Positions 18,401 to 27,495 of a stretch of DNA of 64,000 nt are shown here, one piece after another. This DNA comes from Gammaproteobacteria bacterium (lineage in GTDB: Bacteria > Pseudomonadota > Gammaproteobacteria > Steroidobacterales > Steroidobacteraceae): NCBI GenBank assembly GCA_021323735.1, contig JAJPKM010000048.1, forward strand, positions 96,060 through 160,059, in the 5' to 3' direction. Within the stretch, counting starts at the first letter, position 1. The number at the start of each line of letters is the position of its first letter. A program made the translations under genes and the position numbers. The notes under the pieces are model-generated. The model was not told the origin of the DNA, made no database searches, and worked only from the letters and a program-made list of their open reading frames with translations.

Positions 18401-18555
18401 TGACCGGACGGACACGCCGGACACACAGCCGATCGACCCCATTTACCCTGCACCTCCAAAGTTCGCGAGGCCGCGAGGGCTGCGATCTCGCCAGACCTTG
18501 AAGGCCGCGATTCTCGCTAGGACATGGAGCCGCGATATTCGCTACCGCGCCGCCA

Positions 18556-21018
18556 TCAAGCGGCGCGGCGCGCGATGCGCAAACGCCGCGCTCTTTCCGC
18601 GCACATTCCCAACAAACCTAGCAGCGTTACGAGGCCAACTGCCCCGCCGCCGCCGCCGGAGCTGGGCGCAGGCGTCGGAAGCGGCAAGCTCGCAGCCGTT
18701 ACCGTGAGTGTCGTTGATGTTGGCGCTGATGGTCCGACGACATTGGTGCAGAACAGGATGTATGTGTCGGTGCCCACGGCGGTCGGCGTGACGGTTTCGC
18801 TGCCCGTGGCAGCCCGAGCACCGGTCCAACTCCCGGATGCGGTGCAGCCCTGATTATTGGCGGAGCTCCAGGTCAGGGTGGTCGAGCTGCCGACGGTGAT
18901 GGAACTCGAGCCCAGCGTCAGCACCGGAGCGGCGGGAGCGATGGCTGGAATCTTCGTGGCGGCCACATCCGCCTGGACGAAGCCATAGCCCGCGGCATAG
19001 TTGGGAGCGACGGTCGGCGAGACACCCATCGGCAGCGCGCTTTGCTGCAATACCGAGTAGATCTGCGCAGGAGTCAACGAGGGGTCCGCCTGCAGCAGCA
19101 GCGCAGCAATGCTGGCCACGTGCGGTGCCGCGGCCGAGGTGCCGAAGAAGTTCGGAAAGTTGGCGTTGTTGGCGCATGCAGTTACCGTGCTGGCATCTTC
19201 CCCGGTCTGCAATTTGAATCCGAGAAAGGTGTCATTGCCGCCGTCGGGACCCACAAGGTCGGGCTTTTGCCGCATGACAGGCGTGGTGAGGCGCGTACCC
19301 GTGGAGTCAAAGAGAATGGGATCGCCGCCGGCCGAGGAAAAGGCCTCCAGCGTGGGCGTAAACCCGCAAGATGGGGTGTTGGCAAAGAATGCCGCACCGA
19401 CGGCCAATGCGCCCACCGCGCCCGGGTGACCCTGCAGGGTGCCGCTGTTCGTGGCGAACTGTGTGATGTGAATTCTCGCACCGTCGCCTTCGACCGCGAT
19501 TTTGATGCGCCCCGGCGACGCGCTGCCGTTGGCCAAGCCGACCACGATATTCAAGGTTGTCGCCGGGCTGTTGCAGCTGGCAGTGTTGGCGCAGGCATTG
19601 GCGGGGTTGTAAACAAACATGACCTGCACGGGATCCACGCCCTTTGCGTTCACGCCCGTGCACGTCGCCGTACCTAAATTGCCGCTCGGTTCCAGGTTGC
19701 TGACGATATCGCCCGCAGCCCCTTGGACACATAGGTCGATCTGGTTTTGCGCGCCGCCGCTGTGGGGTGCACCGGTCACGTAGGGTTGATCCCACTCAGC
19801 GACGATGGCGATGAATTGTCCGGGAATCAGCGCCGGAATGGACACGGGCAGTGTCGTCGAGACCCCGCCGCTCTGATTGAAATTCAACAGCATCTCGTTC
19901 GCGTTTTGGCCCGTTCCCGGCGTGGTAAAGCTAGGCGCGTTGTTGTTATACGCCACCGTGCCGTTGTTGCCGGCCGAGGAAAAATAGGCAACGCCCTGGG
20001 CCACCACGGCATCGATCGCCTGCGCCACCAAGCCATCCTGAAAGAAGGGCTCATCGAAATAACCCACGTCATCGACGATGACTTTGGCTCCGGCGCCGCC
20101 GCTCGACACCGAAGCGGCGAGCTTGCCGATCCCGCCGGCGAAGGCCGCCTCACTGTTCTCCGCCGTATAGAAGGCCAAGCCGGCACCAGGCGCCACGTCG
20201 TGAATGATTTGCATGATGGCCCGGCCTTCATCACCGAAGGGCAACTGGAGCGGCGCGCCGTAGTTCATGCAAGTGGCTTCCGCCAGCACGCTGACCGAGG
20301 ATGGCAAATCTCCCGTGCCCATATCACCTGCGGCCGTCACATTGAATCCATTGTTGGCATAGCCTGCGTTACCGCTGGCCGGCACACCGTTGGAGGCGTA
20401 CACCGGATAACAGTCGTAGCTGTCGGACAGCACGCCGACCGTAATGCCCGCGCCGGTCAGCGCATTGTTCGAGCGGACCAGATCGCTGTTCTGCGCGTAG
20501 TCGCCCTGCGAAGTCACGGCACCGGCGCGCGTGCGTGGCATCGCGGCGCGGATGGCATGCAGTTCGCCCAAGGTCGTTGCGGCATCCAATTGATCGACCG
20601 GCAACCATCCGCCGACATCATTGGCGTACTGCGCCGCGCGCTGCAGTCCCAACCCTACCAGCGCGGATTTCAACTTCTGCGGATCGCCCGTGGTGACGGC
20701 ATCGATCAACACCAGCGGCACCGCACTCTCGGCCGGGTGCGTTAATCGCACTGCCGGATTCACCGCATGCAGATCTTCCAGCGCGTGGCCGGGACGCATG
20801 CCATTCACATGGCGTGCAATTTCGGCGAGCGAGGCGTCGAACTTCGACCCTGATGCGCTCTGGCTCTGTTGCGGGCTGCGGCTGCCTGCGACGTGCAGCA
20901 AGGCATTGCCTGGCGGATTCGGCCGCAAAAGCATGGGCTGAGTAGGGCCGACGGCCGAGACCGCCGTGATGGCCGTTAATGCACCCAAGGCACCTATTGC
21001 GAAGAAACGTGAAGACAT
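18556..21018 (-). CDS. atypical subtilisin-family serine protease with GlyGly-CTERM-like tail
   Basis: 820 residues from the ATG at 21018, which has AGGGAGA upstream and opens a signal peptide (MSSRFFAIGALGALTAITAVSA). The catalytic domain spans about 190-680: Asp199 in GVLSDSYDC, Ser628 in GTSAAAPHVASIAALLLQA and the oxyanion region SSAGNNG. Where subtilases carry HGTH, this protein has DEGRAIMQIIHDVAPGA, placing Glu264 at the His position by my alignment, as in sedolisins. A beta-sandwich follows (LTLGSSSITVGSSTTLTWSS). The C-terminus is a Gly run, a hydrophobic helix and an Arg-rich end, the GlyGly-CTERM pattern recognised by rhombosortase. Secreted or surface location is predicted. Confidence 0.88.
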   Translation of the reverse strand: MSSRFFAIGALGALTAITAVSAVGPTQPMLLRPNPPGNALLHVAGSRSPQQSQSASGSKFDASLAEIARHVNGMRPGHALEDLHAVNPAVRLTHPAESAVPLVLIDAVTTGDPQKLKSALVGLGLQRAAQYANDVGGWLPVDQLDAATTLGELHAIRAAMPRTRAGAVTSQGDYAQNSDLVRSNNALTGAGITVGVLSDSYDCYPVYASNGVPASGNAGYANNGFNVTAAGDMGTGDLPSSVSVLAEATCMNYGAPLQLPFGDEGRAIMQIIHDVAPGAGLAFYTAENSEAAFAGGIGKLAASVSSGGAGAKVIVDDVGYFDEPFFQDGLVAQAIDAVVAQGVAYFSSAGNNGTVAYNNNAPSFTTPGTGQNANEMLLNFNQSGGVSTTLPVSIPALIPGQFIAIVAEWDQPYVTGAPHSGGAQNQIDLCVQGAAGDIVSNLEPSGNLGTATCTGVNAKGVDPVQVMFVYNPANACANTASCNSPATTLNIVVGLANGSASPGRIKIAVEGDGARIHITQFATNSGTLQGHPGAVGALAVGAAFFANTPSCGFTPTLEAFSSAGGDPILFDSTGTRLTTPVMRQKPDLVGPDGGNDTFLGFKLQTGEDASTVTACANNANFPNFFGTSAAAPHVASIAALLLQADPSLTPAQIYSVLQQSALPMGVSPTVAPNYAAGYGFVQADVAATKIPAIAPAAPVLTLGSSSITVGSSTTLTWSSANNQGCTASGSWTGARAATGSETVTPTAVGTDTYILFCTNVVGPSAPTSTTLTVTAASLPLPTPAPSSGGGGGAVGLVTLLGLLGMCAERARRLRIARRAA

Positions 21019-21142
21019 CCGCGGTCTCCCTAAGTTGCCACGATTCAATTGTCCCTGATGGTACCAGCAGATGCGAGTCCGCATGGATTAGTCGTGGCTT
21101 GGCGACGCGCGAATAGGTCAAATGCGACTTGGCCCGTTGAGA

Positions 21143-22708
21143 TCAATCTTCGAGCCACGTGGTGCCGAACGATCCGGCGTGCAGTTCGGCGCGATCCAAT
21201 TCGTCCTCGAGCAAGTGGAAGGCATCGTCCTGAATCCGGCCCTGGGTGCGCCACTCGATGAGTAGAACGCGTTGGGCCGCGATGGCCTGCAGCCGTAAAT
21301 CATCGTAGGCCGTCGTCGGCCGGGATCGATCGACGGACGCGGCGCGTGCCGCCCCATATTCCGCCCGCAGCGCGGTTGCGCCCTCGCCGGACCGATCCGC
21401 CAATGCGGCGAGCGCGGCATCCAGCATCGCCGTGCGCGCTCGTGACATCTCCACATCGAGGGAAGCATCCGCATCGATGCGCAGCAGTGTGATGAGCGGA
21501 CGGATGGTGAATCCCTGAAGAATCAGTGTGCCGAGCACGACGGTGAAGGCGCTGAGCACGATGAGATCGCGGCCCGGGAACTCCTGCGGCAACGCCAGCG
21601 CGGTAGCTACCGTGACGAGCCCGCGCATGCCGCACCACGAAACCAATATCCCCACGCGCACGCTGGGCAGGCGTACCGCAGGTGTGGTTTCGGTCGGCGG
21701 GTGGCGTTTCTGAAAGAAATAATGAAACCGCCGCACCACGAAACCGTACAGCATCACCCAGACAAGGCGCACACCGATCACCAACGTCAGAACCGCGAGG
21801 GCAAAGCTCAGCGCATGCATCAATGCCTCCCCCTTCATCTGGGTCAGAATGACGCGCGCCTGCAGCCCCATCAACAAGAATGCCAGCACATTGAGGACGA
21901 AAACCACGGTCGCCCAAACGGCATTGGTGTTGAGCCGATCCCGGGCCGTCGTGCGGGATGGCGAATAATTCGCCGCCACCGCTGCGAGCGCCACCACGGC
22001 CATGATGGGCGAGAGACCCAATCGATCCGCCAGTATCCAGGCGCCATAGGTAATCAGGAACTGAACGATGATGGACGAGAGCGTGCCGCCCAGCGCCCGC
22101 ACGATTCGCATTCCCGCCGCACCCACCAGCATCCCGAGCACCGCGCCGCCCGGTACCGCGATCAGCAGCCGCGGCGCCAGGAACGCCCAGGCACGATCCG
22201 GCGATGTGACGGAACCCACCGCCAACCCGAATACCAACAAAGCGACGGCATCGTTCAGCAAACTCTCACCCTGCAATACCGCCATCGCACGACGCGGCAA
22301 GTTGAACTCGCGCAGTACGGCGGATGCCGCGGCAGCATCGGGAGGAGAGACGATGGCACCCAGGGCAATGGCTGCCGCCAACGGCAACCCCACCAGCGCG
22401 ACGCCCGCCCAGGCCACGGCCGCCGTGGTCGCGAGTACGAGCAGGACGGCGAGCGAGACCAGCGGCAGCCAATTGCGCAGCATTTCGCGCGGAGGCATCT
22501 CGAACGCCGTGTCCACCACCGCAGGTGCAACGAACAGCGCCAGGACGAGCCGCGGCTCGATGCTCAGGTGCGGCGCAAACGGCAGAGCCGCAACGCAGCC
22601 GCCCGCCAGCGCCAATAACGAGGGATAGGGCACGCGCAGTCGGCGCGCGACCTGGAGGAATACGACGGCCACCGCCAACAACAGCAGCGTAATTTCGAAT
22701 AACAGCAT
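21143..22708 (-). CDS. CPA1-family Na+/H+ antiporter
   Basis: 521 residues from the ATG at 22708 (MLLFEITLLLLAVAVVFLQ begins with the first membrane helix; a start at 22759 adds a polar 17-residue leader). About 12 hydrophobic segments span residues 1-410. The ion-binding region reads SPPDAAAASAVLREFNLPRRAM followed by LQGESLLNDAVALLVF, the classic NhaP/NHE signature. The cytoplasmic tail (about 415-521) is helical and contains DLRLQAIAAQRVLLIEWRTQGRI. Predicted to exchange cytoplasmic Na+ or K+ for H+. It diverges from the cytochrome/dehydrogenase gene with 72 nt between starts. Confidence 0.92.
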   Translation of the reverse strand: MLLFEITLLLLAVAVVFLQVARRLRVPYPSLLALAGGCVAALPFAPHLSIEPRLVLALFVAPAVVDTAFEMPPREMLRNWLPLVSLAVLLVLATTAAVAWAGVALVGLPLAAAIALGAIVSPPDAAAASAVLREFNLPRRAMAVLQGESLLNDAVALLVFGLAVGSVTSPDRAWAFLAPRLLIAVPGGAVLGMLVGAAGMRIVRALGGTLSSIIVQFLITYGAWILADRLGLSPIMAVVALAAVAANYSPSRTTARDRLNTNAVWATVVFVLNVLAFLLMGLQARVILTQMKGEALMHALSFALAVLTLVIGVRLVWVMLYGFVVRRFHYFFQKRHPPTETTPAVRLPSVRVGILVSWCGMRGLVTVATALALPQEFPGRDLIVLSAFTVVLGTLILQGFTIRPLITLLRIDADASLDVEMSRARTAMLDAALAALADRSGEGATALRAEYGAARAASVDRSRPTTAYDDLRLQAIAAQRVLLIEWRTQGRIQDDAFHLLEDELDRAELHAGSFGTTWLED

Positions 22709-22780
22709 GTGTGCCAAGATTGTACTGGGCTGAGGTATATTTCCAAATGCGGCCCCCATGAATCAACTAAGGATGCTGAA

Positions 22781-24463
22781 ATGAGCCGACTGTCACCCGC
22801 GATCTACTGTGCCGCCGCTTTTCTCGCCGCATCGTCGGCATTCGCTGCCGACCCGAATGCCGGCAAGGATGTGTTTCGCCAGCGATGCACCGTCTGCCAT
22901 ACGGCGGAACCCGGCGATGCCGGCGGCGCGCAAGGTCCCTCGCTCGGCGGCGTGTTCGGCCGGCCGGCGGCCGGCGGGCCGCAGTTTTCCTATACCCAGG
23001 CGCTGCGGGATTCGAAGCTGACCTGGGATGCGGCGACCCTGCAGCGCTTCCTCGGCGCGCCCACGAGCGTCGTGCCCGGCACCTCGATGGTTCTGGCCGT
23101 ACCGGACTCGATCGAGCGAGACAACCTGATCGCTTATTTCCAAAGCCTTTCGAGCGGGGCAAGGGCCGCGACTCAGGCGCTCGCCGTACCGGCCGCCACA
23201 GCGCAGTCGGCCAATTGGCGCCTGGATGCGCCGGGTGTCGCGCATCGCATCGACCTTAAGTCGCTCCCGCCGCCGTACGCCACCGCGTCCGCCCGCAATA
23301 GCTCCTCAGTTGTTCTCAAGCCCGCGAACGCCACCTTGGCGCTCCCTCCGGGCTTTCATATAGAGCCTTTCGTCACAGGTCTTACCGGCCCGCGCAAAAT
23401 GCTGGCCGCACCGAACGGCGACATCTTGGTCACCGAGATGACCGGCGGCCGCGTCACGATACTGCATCCCTCGCCGGACGGCCGCCGCGCCGCCGGCACG
23501 GATGTCTTTCTCAAGGGCCTGAAGCAACCTTTCGGTCTTGCCTTTTTCCCCAATGCGCAACATCCCGAGTGGCTGTACGTCGCCGAAACGAATCGCGTCA
23601 CGCGCTACGCATACCAGAGCGGCGATGTGAAGCCGCGCGGCGAAGCGCAGATCGTCGTGCCTCAATTGCCGACCGGCGGCCATTCCACGCGCGACATCGC
23701 CTTCTCCAAGGATGGCGCGCAGCTGTTCGTCTCCGTGGGTTCAGCCTCGAATGTCGCCGAATCCATGCCTAAGAAAACCCCTGCGGAGATCAAATCCTGG
23801 GATGCGGCACATGGCCTAGGCGCCGCATGGGACTTCGAAACGGATCGAGCCGCGGTGCTGGTATTCGACACAGCTTCCCCCGCGGCACCCGTCATTTTCG
23901 CCGCCGGCATTCGCAATTGCGTCAGCCTCACCGTGCAGCCGGACAACGGTGCACTGTGGTGCACAACCAATGAGCGCGACGCGCTGGGCGACGATCTAGT
24001 GCCCGACTATTCGACGCGCGTGAAGCGGGGCAGCTTCTACGGCTGGCCGTGGTACTACATGGGCTCCAACGAGGACCCACGTTGGAAAGGTGAGCGTCCT
24101 GACCTGGCGGGCAAGGTATCGGTGCCGGACGTGCCTTATCAGTCACACTCGGCCGCGCTCAGCATGACATTTTACGAAGCCGGCAGCGGCCAAGCGGCGT
24201 TCCCCGCAGCCTTTGCCGGAGATGCCATCGTCGCCTTCCACGGCTCGTGGAATCGCAGTCTGCGCACGGGCTACAAACTCGTGCGCGTCCACATGCGCAA
24301 CGGCGAACCCACGGGTGACTACGAGGACTTCTTGACCGGATTCGTGGTCGATGACAGCCATGTGTGGGGGCGGCCCGTTGCAACCGTGGAACTCCGCGAT
24401 GGCTCGCTGCTGATGAGCGAGGACGGCAACGATGTGATCTACCGCATCTGGTACGCACACTGA
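22781..24463 (+). CDS. cytochrome c fused to glucose/sorbosone dehydrogenase-like beta-propeller
   Basis: 560 residues from the ATG at 22781, with AAGGA about 8 nt upstream. Signal peptide (AAFLAASSAFAA), then a class I cytochrome c domain (about 24-130) with haem motif CTVCH and the Met ligand in PGTSMVL. Residues about 200-560 match PQQ-type glucose/L-sorbosone dehydrogenases: LPPGFHIEPFVTGLTGPRKMLAAPNGDILVTE, GLKQPFGLAFFPN, and the C-terminal HVWGRPVATVELRDGSLLMSEDGNDVIYRIWY. It probably oxidises a sugar or similar compound in the periplasm and passes electrons through its own haem. Substrate and PQQ requirement are inferred. Confidence 0.88.
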   Translation: MSRLSPAIYCAAAFLAASSAFAADPNAGKDVFRQRCTVCHTAEPGDAGGAQGPSLGGVFGRPAAGGPQFSYTQALRDSKLTWDAATLQRFLGAPTSVVPGTSMVLAVPDSIERDNLIAYFQSLSSGARAATQALAVPAATAQSANWRLDAPGVAHRIDLKSLPPPYATASARNSSSVVLKPANATLALPPGFHIEPFVTGLTGPRKMLAAPNGDILVTEMTGGRVTILHPSPDGRRAAGTDVFLKGLKQPFGLAFFPNAQHPEWLYVAETNRVTRYAYQSGDVKPRGEAQIVVPQLPTGGHSTRDIAFSKDGAQLFVSVGSASNVAESMPKKTPAEIKSWDAAHGLGAAWDFETDRAAVLVFDTASPAAPVIFAAGIRNCVSLTVQPDNGALWCTTNERDALGDDLVPDYSTRVKRGSFYGWPWYYMGSNEDPRWKGERPDLAGKVSVPDVPYQSHSAALSMTFYEAGSGQAAFPAAFAGDAIVAFHGSWNRSLRTGYKLVRVHMRNGEPTGDYEDFLTGFVVDDSHVWGRPVATVELRDGSLLMSEDGNDVIYRIWYAH

Positions 24464-24487
24464 GCGGTTCAATCGAGCTGAGTATTC

Positions 24488-24541
24488 ATGGCTATCGAAC
24501 TTGACCACATTATTCTTTCGGTCGGCGACCGCGCGTGTTGA
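24488..24541 (+). pseudogene. possible N-terminal remnant of a VOC/glyoxalase protein
   Basis: An ATG at 24488 opens a 17-codon frame, MAIELDHIILSVGDRAC, ending at TGA 24539-24541. LDHIILSVGD is the typical first strand of vicinal-oxygen-chelate (glyoxalase/bleomycin resistance) proteins, which run to about 130 residues. Here the frame ends inside the start region of the gamma-glutamyltransferase gene (GTG at 24535, another frame). A deletion that joined a VOC gene start to ggt would explain it. Only 17 residues support this, so chance resemblance is possible; the frame may act as a leader peptide for ggt. Confidence 0.4.
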
Positions 24542-26262
24542 ACCGCATCGCCATCATTCTCGTGTTCTTGGCCTCGACAGCTCGTGCCGCCGCGCCTCTG
24601 GAACTAGAATCGAACCAGGGCATGGTCGTGACCTCTCAGCACCTCGCCTCCGATGTCGGCGCCGCCATCCTGCGCCAGGGCGGCAACGCGGTGGACCCCG
24701 CGGTGGCGGTGGGATACGCGCTCGCGGTAACTCATCCCTGCTGCGGTAACCTCGGCGGCGGTGGCTTCATGACCATTCATTTGGTGGATGGCAGGAACAC
24801 CTTCATCAACTTTCGCGAGAAGGCGCCGCTGGCGGCGCGCGCCGATATGTTCCTGGATGCGCACGGCAACGTCGCCGGCAATAGAAGCGTGGATGGATAT
24901 CTGGCAGCAGGTGTTCCCGGAACGGTCATGGGATTGGAAACGGCTCGCCGGAGACTTGGAACCTTGCCGCGCGCCACGCTGATCGCGCCGGCCATCAAGC
25001 TGGCCGAAGAAGGGTTCGTCTTGACCCGCGGCGACGTGGATGTCTTGGAAGACGCAACCAAGGCATTCCGCGACCAGGCCAACGTGGCCGCGATATTCCT
25101 CAAAAACCGCGAGCCCTTCGTGCCGGGCGACCGACTGATCCAGAAGGATTTGGCCGGCGCACTGCGGGCCATCAGCGACGGGGGCACCGATGCCTTTTAT
25201 CACGGCGCGATACCGGAAGCCGTCAGTGCCGCGTCGCGCGCTCATGGCGGACTGCTGACGGTCGAGGATTTTGCCGCCTATACCGCGACCGAGTCGGCGC
25301 CGATCAGCTGCGCGTATCGGGGCTACACCATCGTTTCCGCACCCCCGCCGAGTTCAGGGGGCGTGACCTTATGCGAAATGCTGCAAGTTCTTCAAGGCTA
25401 CCCGCTCCACGCCATGGGCTTTCATTCGAGCGAGGCGGTTCACGTCATGACCGAGGCCATGCGCCACGCCTACCGCGACCGCAATACCTATCTCGGCGAT
25501 CCGGCATTCGTCGATAATCCCACCGCCCGCCTGTTGTCCACGGGTCATGCTGCAAAGATTCGTGCACAGATCCACTCGAATCGCGCCACACCCTCGAGCG
25601 CGCTCGAAGGGCTGGCGGCGGCCGAGGAACATGCCACCACCACGCACTACTCGGTAGTCGATCGGTGGGGCAACGCCGTGGCGGTCACCTACACCATCAA
25701 CGACAGCTTCGGCGCGAAGGTCATCGCCGGCAGCACAGGCTTCTTCTTGAACGATGAAATGGATGATTTTACCGCCAAGCCCGGGGTTCCGAACATGTTC
25801 GGTTTGGTACAGGGCGAGGCCAATGCGGTCGCACCGGGCAAGCGGCCGTTGAGCTCCATGACCCCGACAATCGTGCTCAAGGATGGCAAGCCTGTCCTCG
25901 TCGTCGGCACACCGGGCGGATCGCGAATCATCACCACGGTGCTGGAAGTCATCGTCAATGTCATCGATCACGGCATGACGCTGCAGGAGGCGGTCGATGC
26001 GCCCCGCATCCATCATCAGTGGTGGCCCGACACCATCGCGGCAGAACCCTTTGCGCTGTCGGCCGACACGGTCAAGTCTTTGACGCGGATGGGCTACAAA
26101 GTCCTGACACTGGAACCCTGGGGTTCCGGCAACGCCGCCGAGTCCATCGGCATCGCGCCCGTGAATGTCGATGCCGCCCGAGCACTTGGCTTCCCGCGCC
26201 CCGCCGTGTTGTACGGCGCGCATGACTCACGTGCGCCTGCCGGCTCCGCGGCGGCGCCCTAA
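24535..26262 (+). CDS. ggt: gamma-glutamyltransferase / glutathione hydrolase
   Basis: 575-residue Ntn hydrolase with a signal peptide (LNRIAIILVFLASTARAAA). It acts in the periplasm on glutathione and other gamma-glutamyl compounds. The proenzyme cleaves itself before the catalytic Thr at about residue 369 in ATTTHYSVVDRWGNAVAVTYTIN. The large subunit has QGMVVTSQHLASDVGAAILRQGGNAVD and NLGGGGFMTIH; the small subunit has RPLSSMTPTIVLKDGKPVLVVGTPGGSRI. The start is GTG 24535 (or TTG 24538); there is no clear Shine-Dalgarno, and the start lies inside the VOC-like remnant, so translation may be coupled to it. Confidence 0.93.
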   Translation: MLNRIAIILVFLASTARAAAPLELESNQGMVVTSQHLASDVGAAILRQGGNAVDPAVAVGYALAVTHPCCGNLGGGGFMTIHLVDGRNTFINFREKAPLAARADMFLDAHGNVAGNRSVDGYLAAGVPGTVMGLETARRRLGTLPRATLIAPAIKLAEEGFVLTRGDVDVLEDATKAFRDQANVAAIFLKNREPFVPGDRLIQKDLAGALRAISDGGTDAFYHGAIPEAVSAASRAHGGLLTVEDFAAYTATESAPISCAYRGYTIVSAPPPSSGGVTLCEMLQVLQGYPLHAMGFHSSEAVHVMTEAMRHAYRDRNTYLGDPAFVDNPTARLLSTGHAAKIRAQIHSNRATPSSALEGLAAAEEHATTTHYSVVDRWGNAVAVTYTINDSFGAKVIAGSTGFFLNDEMDDFTAKPGVPNMFGLVQGEANAVAPGKRPLSSMTPTIVLKDGKPVLVVGTPGGSRIITTVLEVIVNVIDHGMTLQEAVDAPRIHHQWWPDTIAAEPFALSADTVKSLTRMGYKVLTLEPWGSGNAAESIGIAPVNVDAARALGFPRPAVLYGAHDSRAPAGSAAAP

Positions 26263-26337
26263 TCGTTGCATCCGTTGTTGCATTCCTAGCTGCGTTTCAT
26301 TCTTTACTTACCTTTCTGCATTCCATAAGGCACTGGC

Positions 26338-26679
26338 ATGATCAAACTTTCGATCCTGTATCCGAACAAACCCGGTTCGCGCTTCGACATGAATTACTAC
26401 GTGGCGACGCATATCCCGCTGGCGATACGCTTGCTCAAGAAGACCTTGCGCGGCACTGAAGTGGATGCCGGCCTGCAAGGCACAGCACCCGGGGAAGCGC
26501 CGGCCTTCCACGGGGGGTGTCAATTCTATTTCGACAATATCGAAGCCTTCCTCGATGTGTGGCCGGCCGCGGCGGCGGAGTTGCAAGCCGACATTCCGCG
26601 CTACACCGACGTGGCGCCGCTCATCCAGTTCAACGACATCAAGTTGTCGGAACTGCCGCGCCAGAAGACAGGCGCCTAA
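26338..26679 (+). CDS. EthD family protein
   Basis: 113 residues with the ferredoxin-like dimeric alpha+beta barrel pattern of EthD: IKLSILYPNKPGSRFDMNYYVATHIPLAIRLL, where the conserved YY and the H before the second helix are seen, and a C-terminal DVAPLIQFNDIKLSEL. EthD proteins accompany ether and aromatic oxidation systems, but most have no known reaction. Start ATG 26338 with AAGG upstream. It lies 19 nt before the oxygenase-like gene and 75 nt after ggt on the same strand. Confidence 0.85.
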   Translation: MIKLSILYPNKPGSRFDMNYYVATHIPLAIRLLKKTLRGTEVDAGLQGTAPGEAPAFHGGCQFYFDNIEAFLDVWPAAAAELQADIPRYTDVAPLIQFNDIKLSELPRQKTGA

Positions 26680-26698
26680 CCGGCGGCCTTTAGCTCGC

Positions 26699-27319
26699 AT
26701 GACGGTACATAGTCTATTCCCCACGCTGGTGTATGCGGCACCGCTGCTGCAACGAGGCGATGCGCGGGAATTCAATCGGCAGCTGGTGCTGGAATGCCGG
26801 CAGCTGCGTTTGGACGATGCGGGAGGGCGCCGCTGGTCCCGGAAGAACTACCCCGGCGGTTACACTTCCTACGGCTCCGTTCATCGGCTACAGACCGTGT
26901 CGCCGACCTTTGAATCGTTGCGGCGCAAGCTCGAGCGCCACATCGCGGCGTTTGCCTCAGCAGTGGAATGGGACCTGACCGGACGTGAACTTGCGATGAC
27001 CGACTGCTGGGTCAATATCATGCCGCGGCACACCGTGCATAGTTTGCATCTGCATCCCAACTCCACCTTGAGCGGCACCTACTATGTGCAGGTGCCGCCA
27101 GGATCGCCCGGCCTAAAGTTCGAGGACCCACGTCTGGATCGATTCATGGCCGCGCCGCCGCGCAAGACGTCGGCGGGACGCGAAGCACGTCCATGGGTCA
27201 CATTCCCCGCCGCCGCCGGCCAACTGCTGTTGTTCGAGAGTTGGCTGCGTCACGAGGTCGCGCCCAATCCGGTCAAGACCGAGCGCATCAGCATAAGCTT
27301 CAATTACCACTGGCTATAA
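26699..27319 (+). CDS. putative 2OG-Fe(II) oxygenase (TIGR02466 family)
   Basis: 206 residues from the ATG at 26699 (MTVHSLFPTLVYAAPLL is the usual family start). The conserved core is CWVNIMPRHTVHSLHLHPNSTLSGTYYVQVP, with the putative iron ligands in HLHPN and the distal His in ESWLRHEVAPN, followed by the 2-oxoglutarate-binding Arg in ERISISFNYHW. This is the double-stranded beta-helix layout of 2-oxoglutarate/Fe(II) oxygenases. Substrate unknown; phage and bacterial homologues are unannotated. Follows EthD at 19 nt and probably shares its transcript. The 27320-27400 interval after it has only a short GC-rich hairpin and no convincing terminator. Confidence 0.83.
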   Translation: MTVHSLFPTLVYAAPLLQRGDAREFNRQLVLECRQLRLDDAGGRRWSRKNYPGGYTSYGSVHRLQTVSPTFESLRRKLERHIAAFASAVEWDLTGRELAMTDCWVNIMPRHTVHSLHLHPNSTLSGTYYVQVPPGSPGLKFEDPRLDRFMAAPPRKTSAGREARPWVTFPAAAGQLLLFESWLRHEVAPNPVKTERISISFNYHWL

Positions 27320-27403
27320 GAATACTTATGACCGCCAAAACCTAAAAACCCTCATCCCCAACCCTGCGGGGTTTGCACCCAACGCCGATTCTACGGAGTG
27401 ATT

Positions 27404-27477
27404 GGCGACAAATATCACGAGTTACGCATAAATGGGCGACAATTTCACCCTGTTACGTGTAAAATAGCGACATCACA
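27404..27477 (+). promoter_or_regulatory. 31-nt-spaced direct repeats upstream of the Fic gene (putative operator/promoter)
   Basis: Two full units, 27404-27434 and 27435-27465, and a partial third from 27466 share GCGACA at the start; the two full units also share GTTACG at internal positions 18-23 and AAA near the end. The period is exactly 31 nt, about three helical turns. A TTGGCG (27402-27407) with 18-nt spacing to CATAAA (27426-27431) could be a promoter, and a second AT-rich box (GTAAAAT) lies in unit 2. Binding by the AbiEi-like N-terminal domain of the downstream protein is inference. Confidence 0.6.
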
Positions 27478-27495
27478 GCTAATTCTGGCCAGCTT

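Noticed and set aside
18546..18567. Terminator at the end of the protease gene
   Set aside because: An 8-bp GC hairpin spans the stop codon, but no T run follows.
19747..20745. 332-codon plus-strand frame
   Set aside because: Antisense to the subtilase gene and Arg/His-rich without family features.
27404..27477. Short CRISPR array
   Set aside because: The repeats are contiguous at a 31-nt period with no spacers, only two and a half diverged units, and no cas genes.
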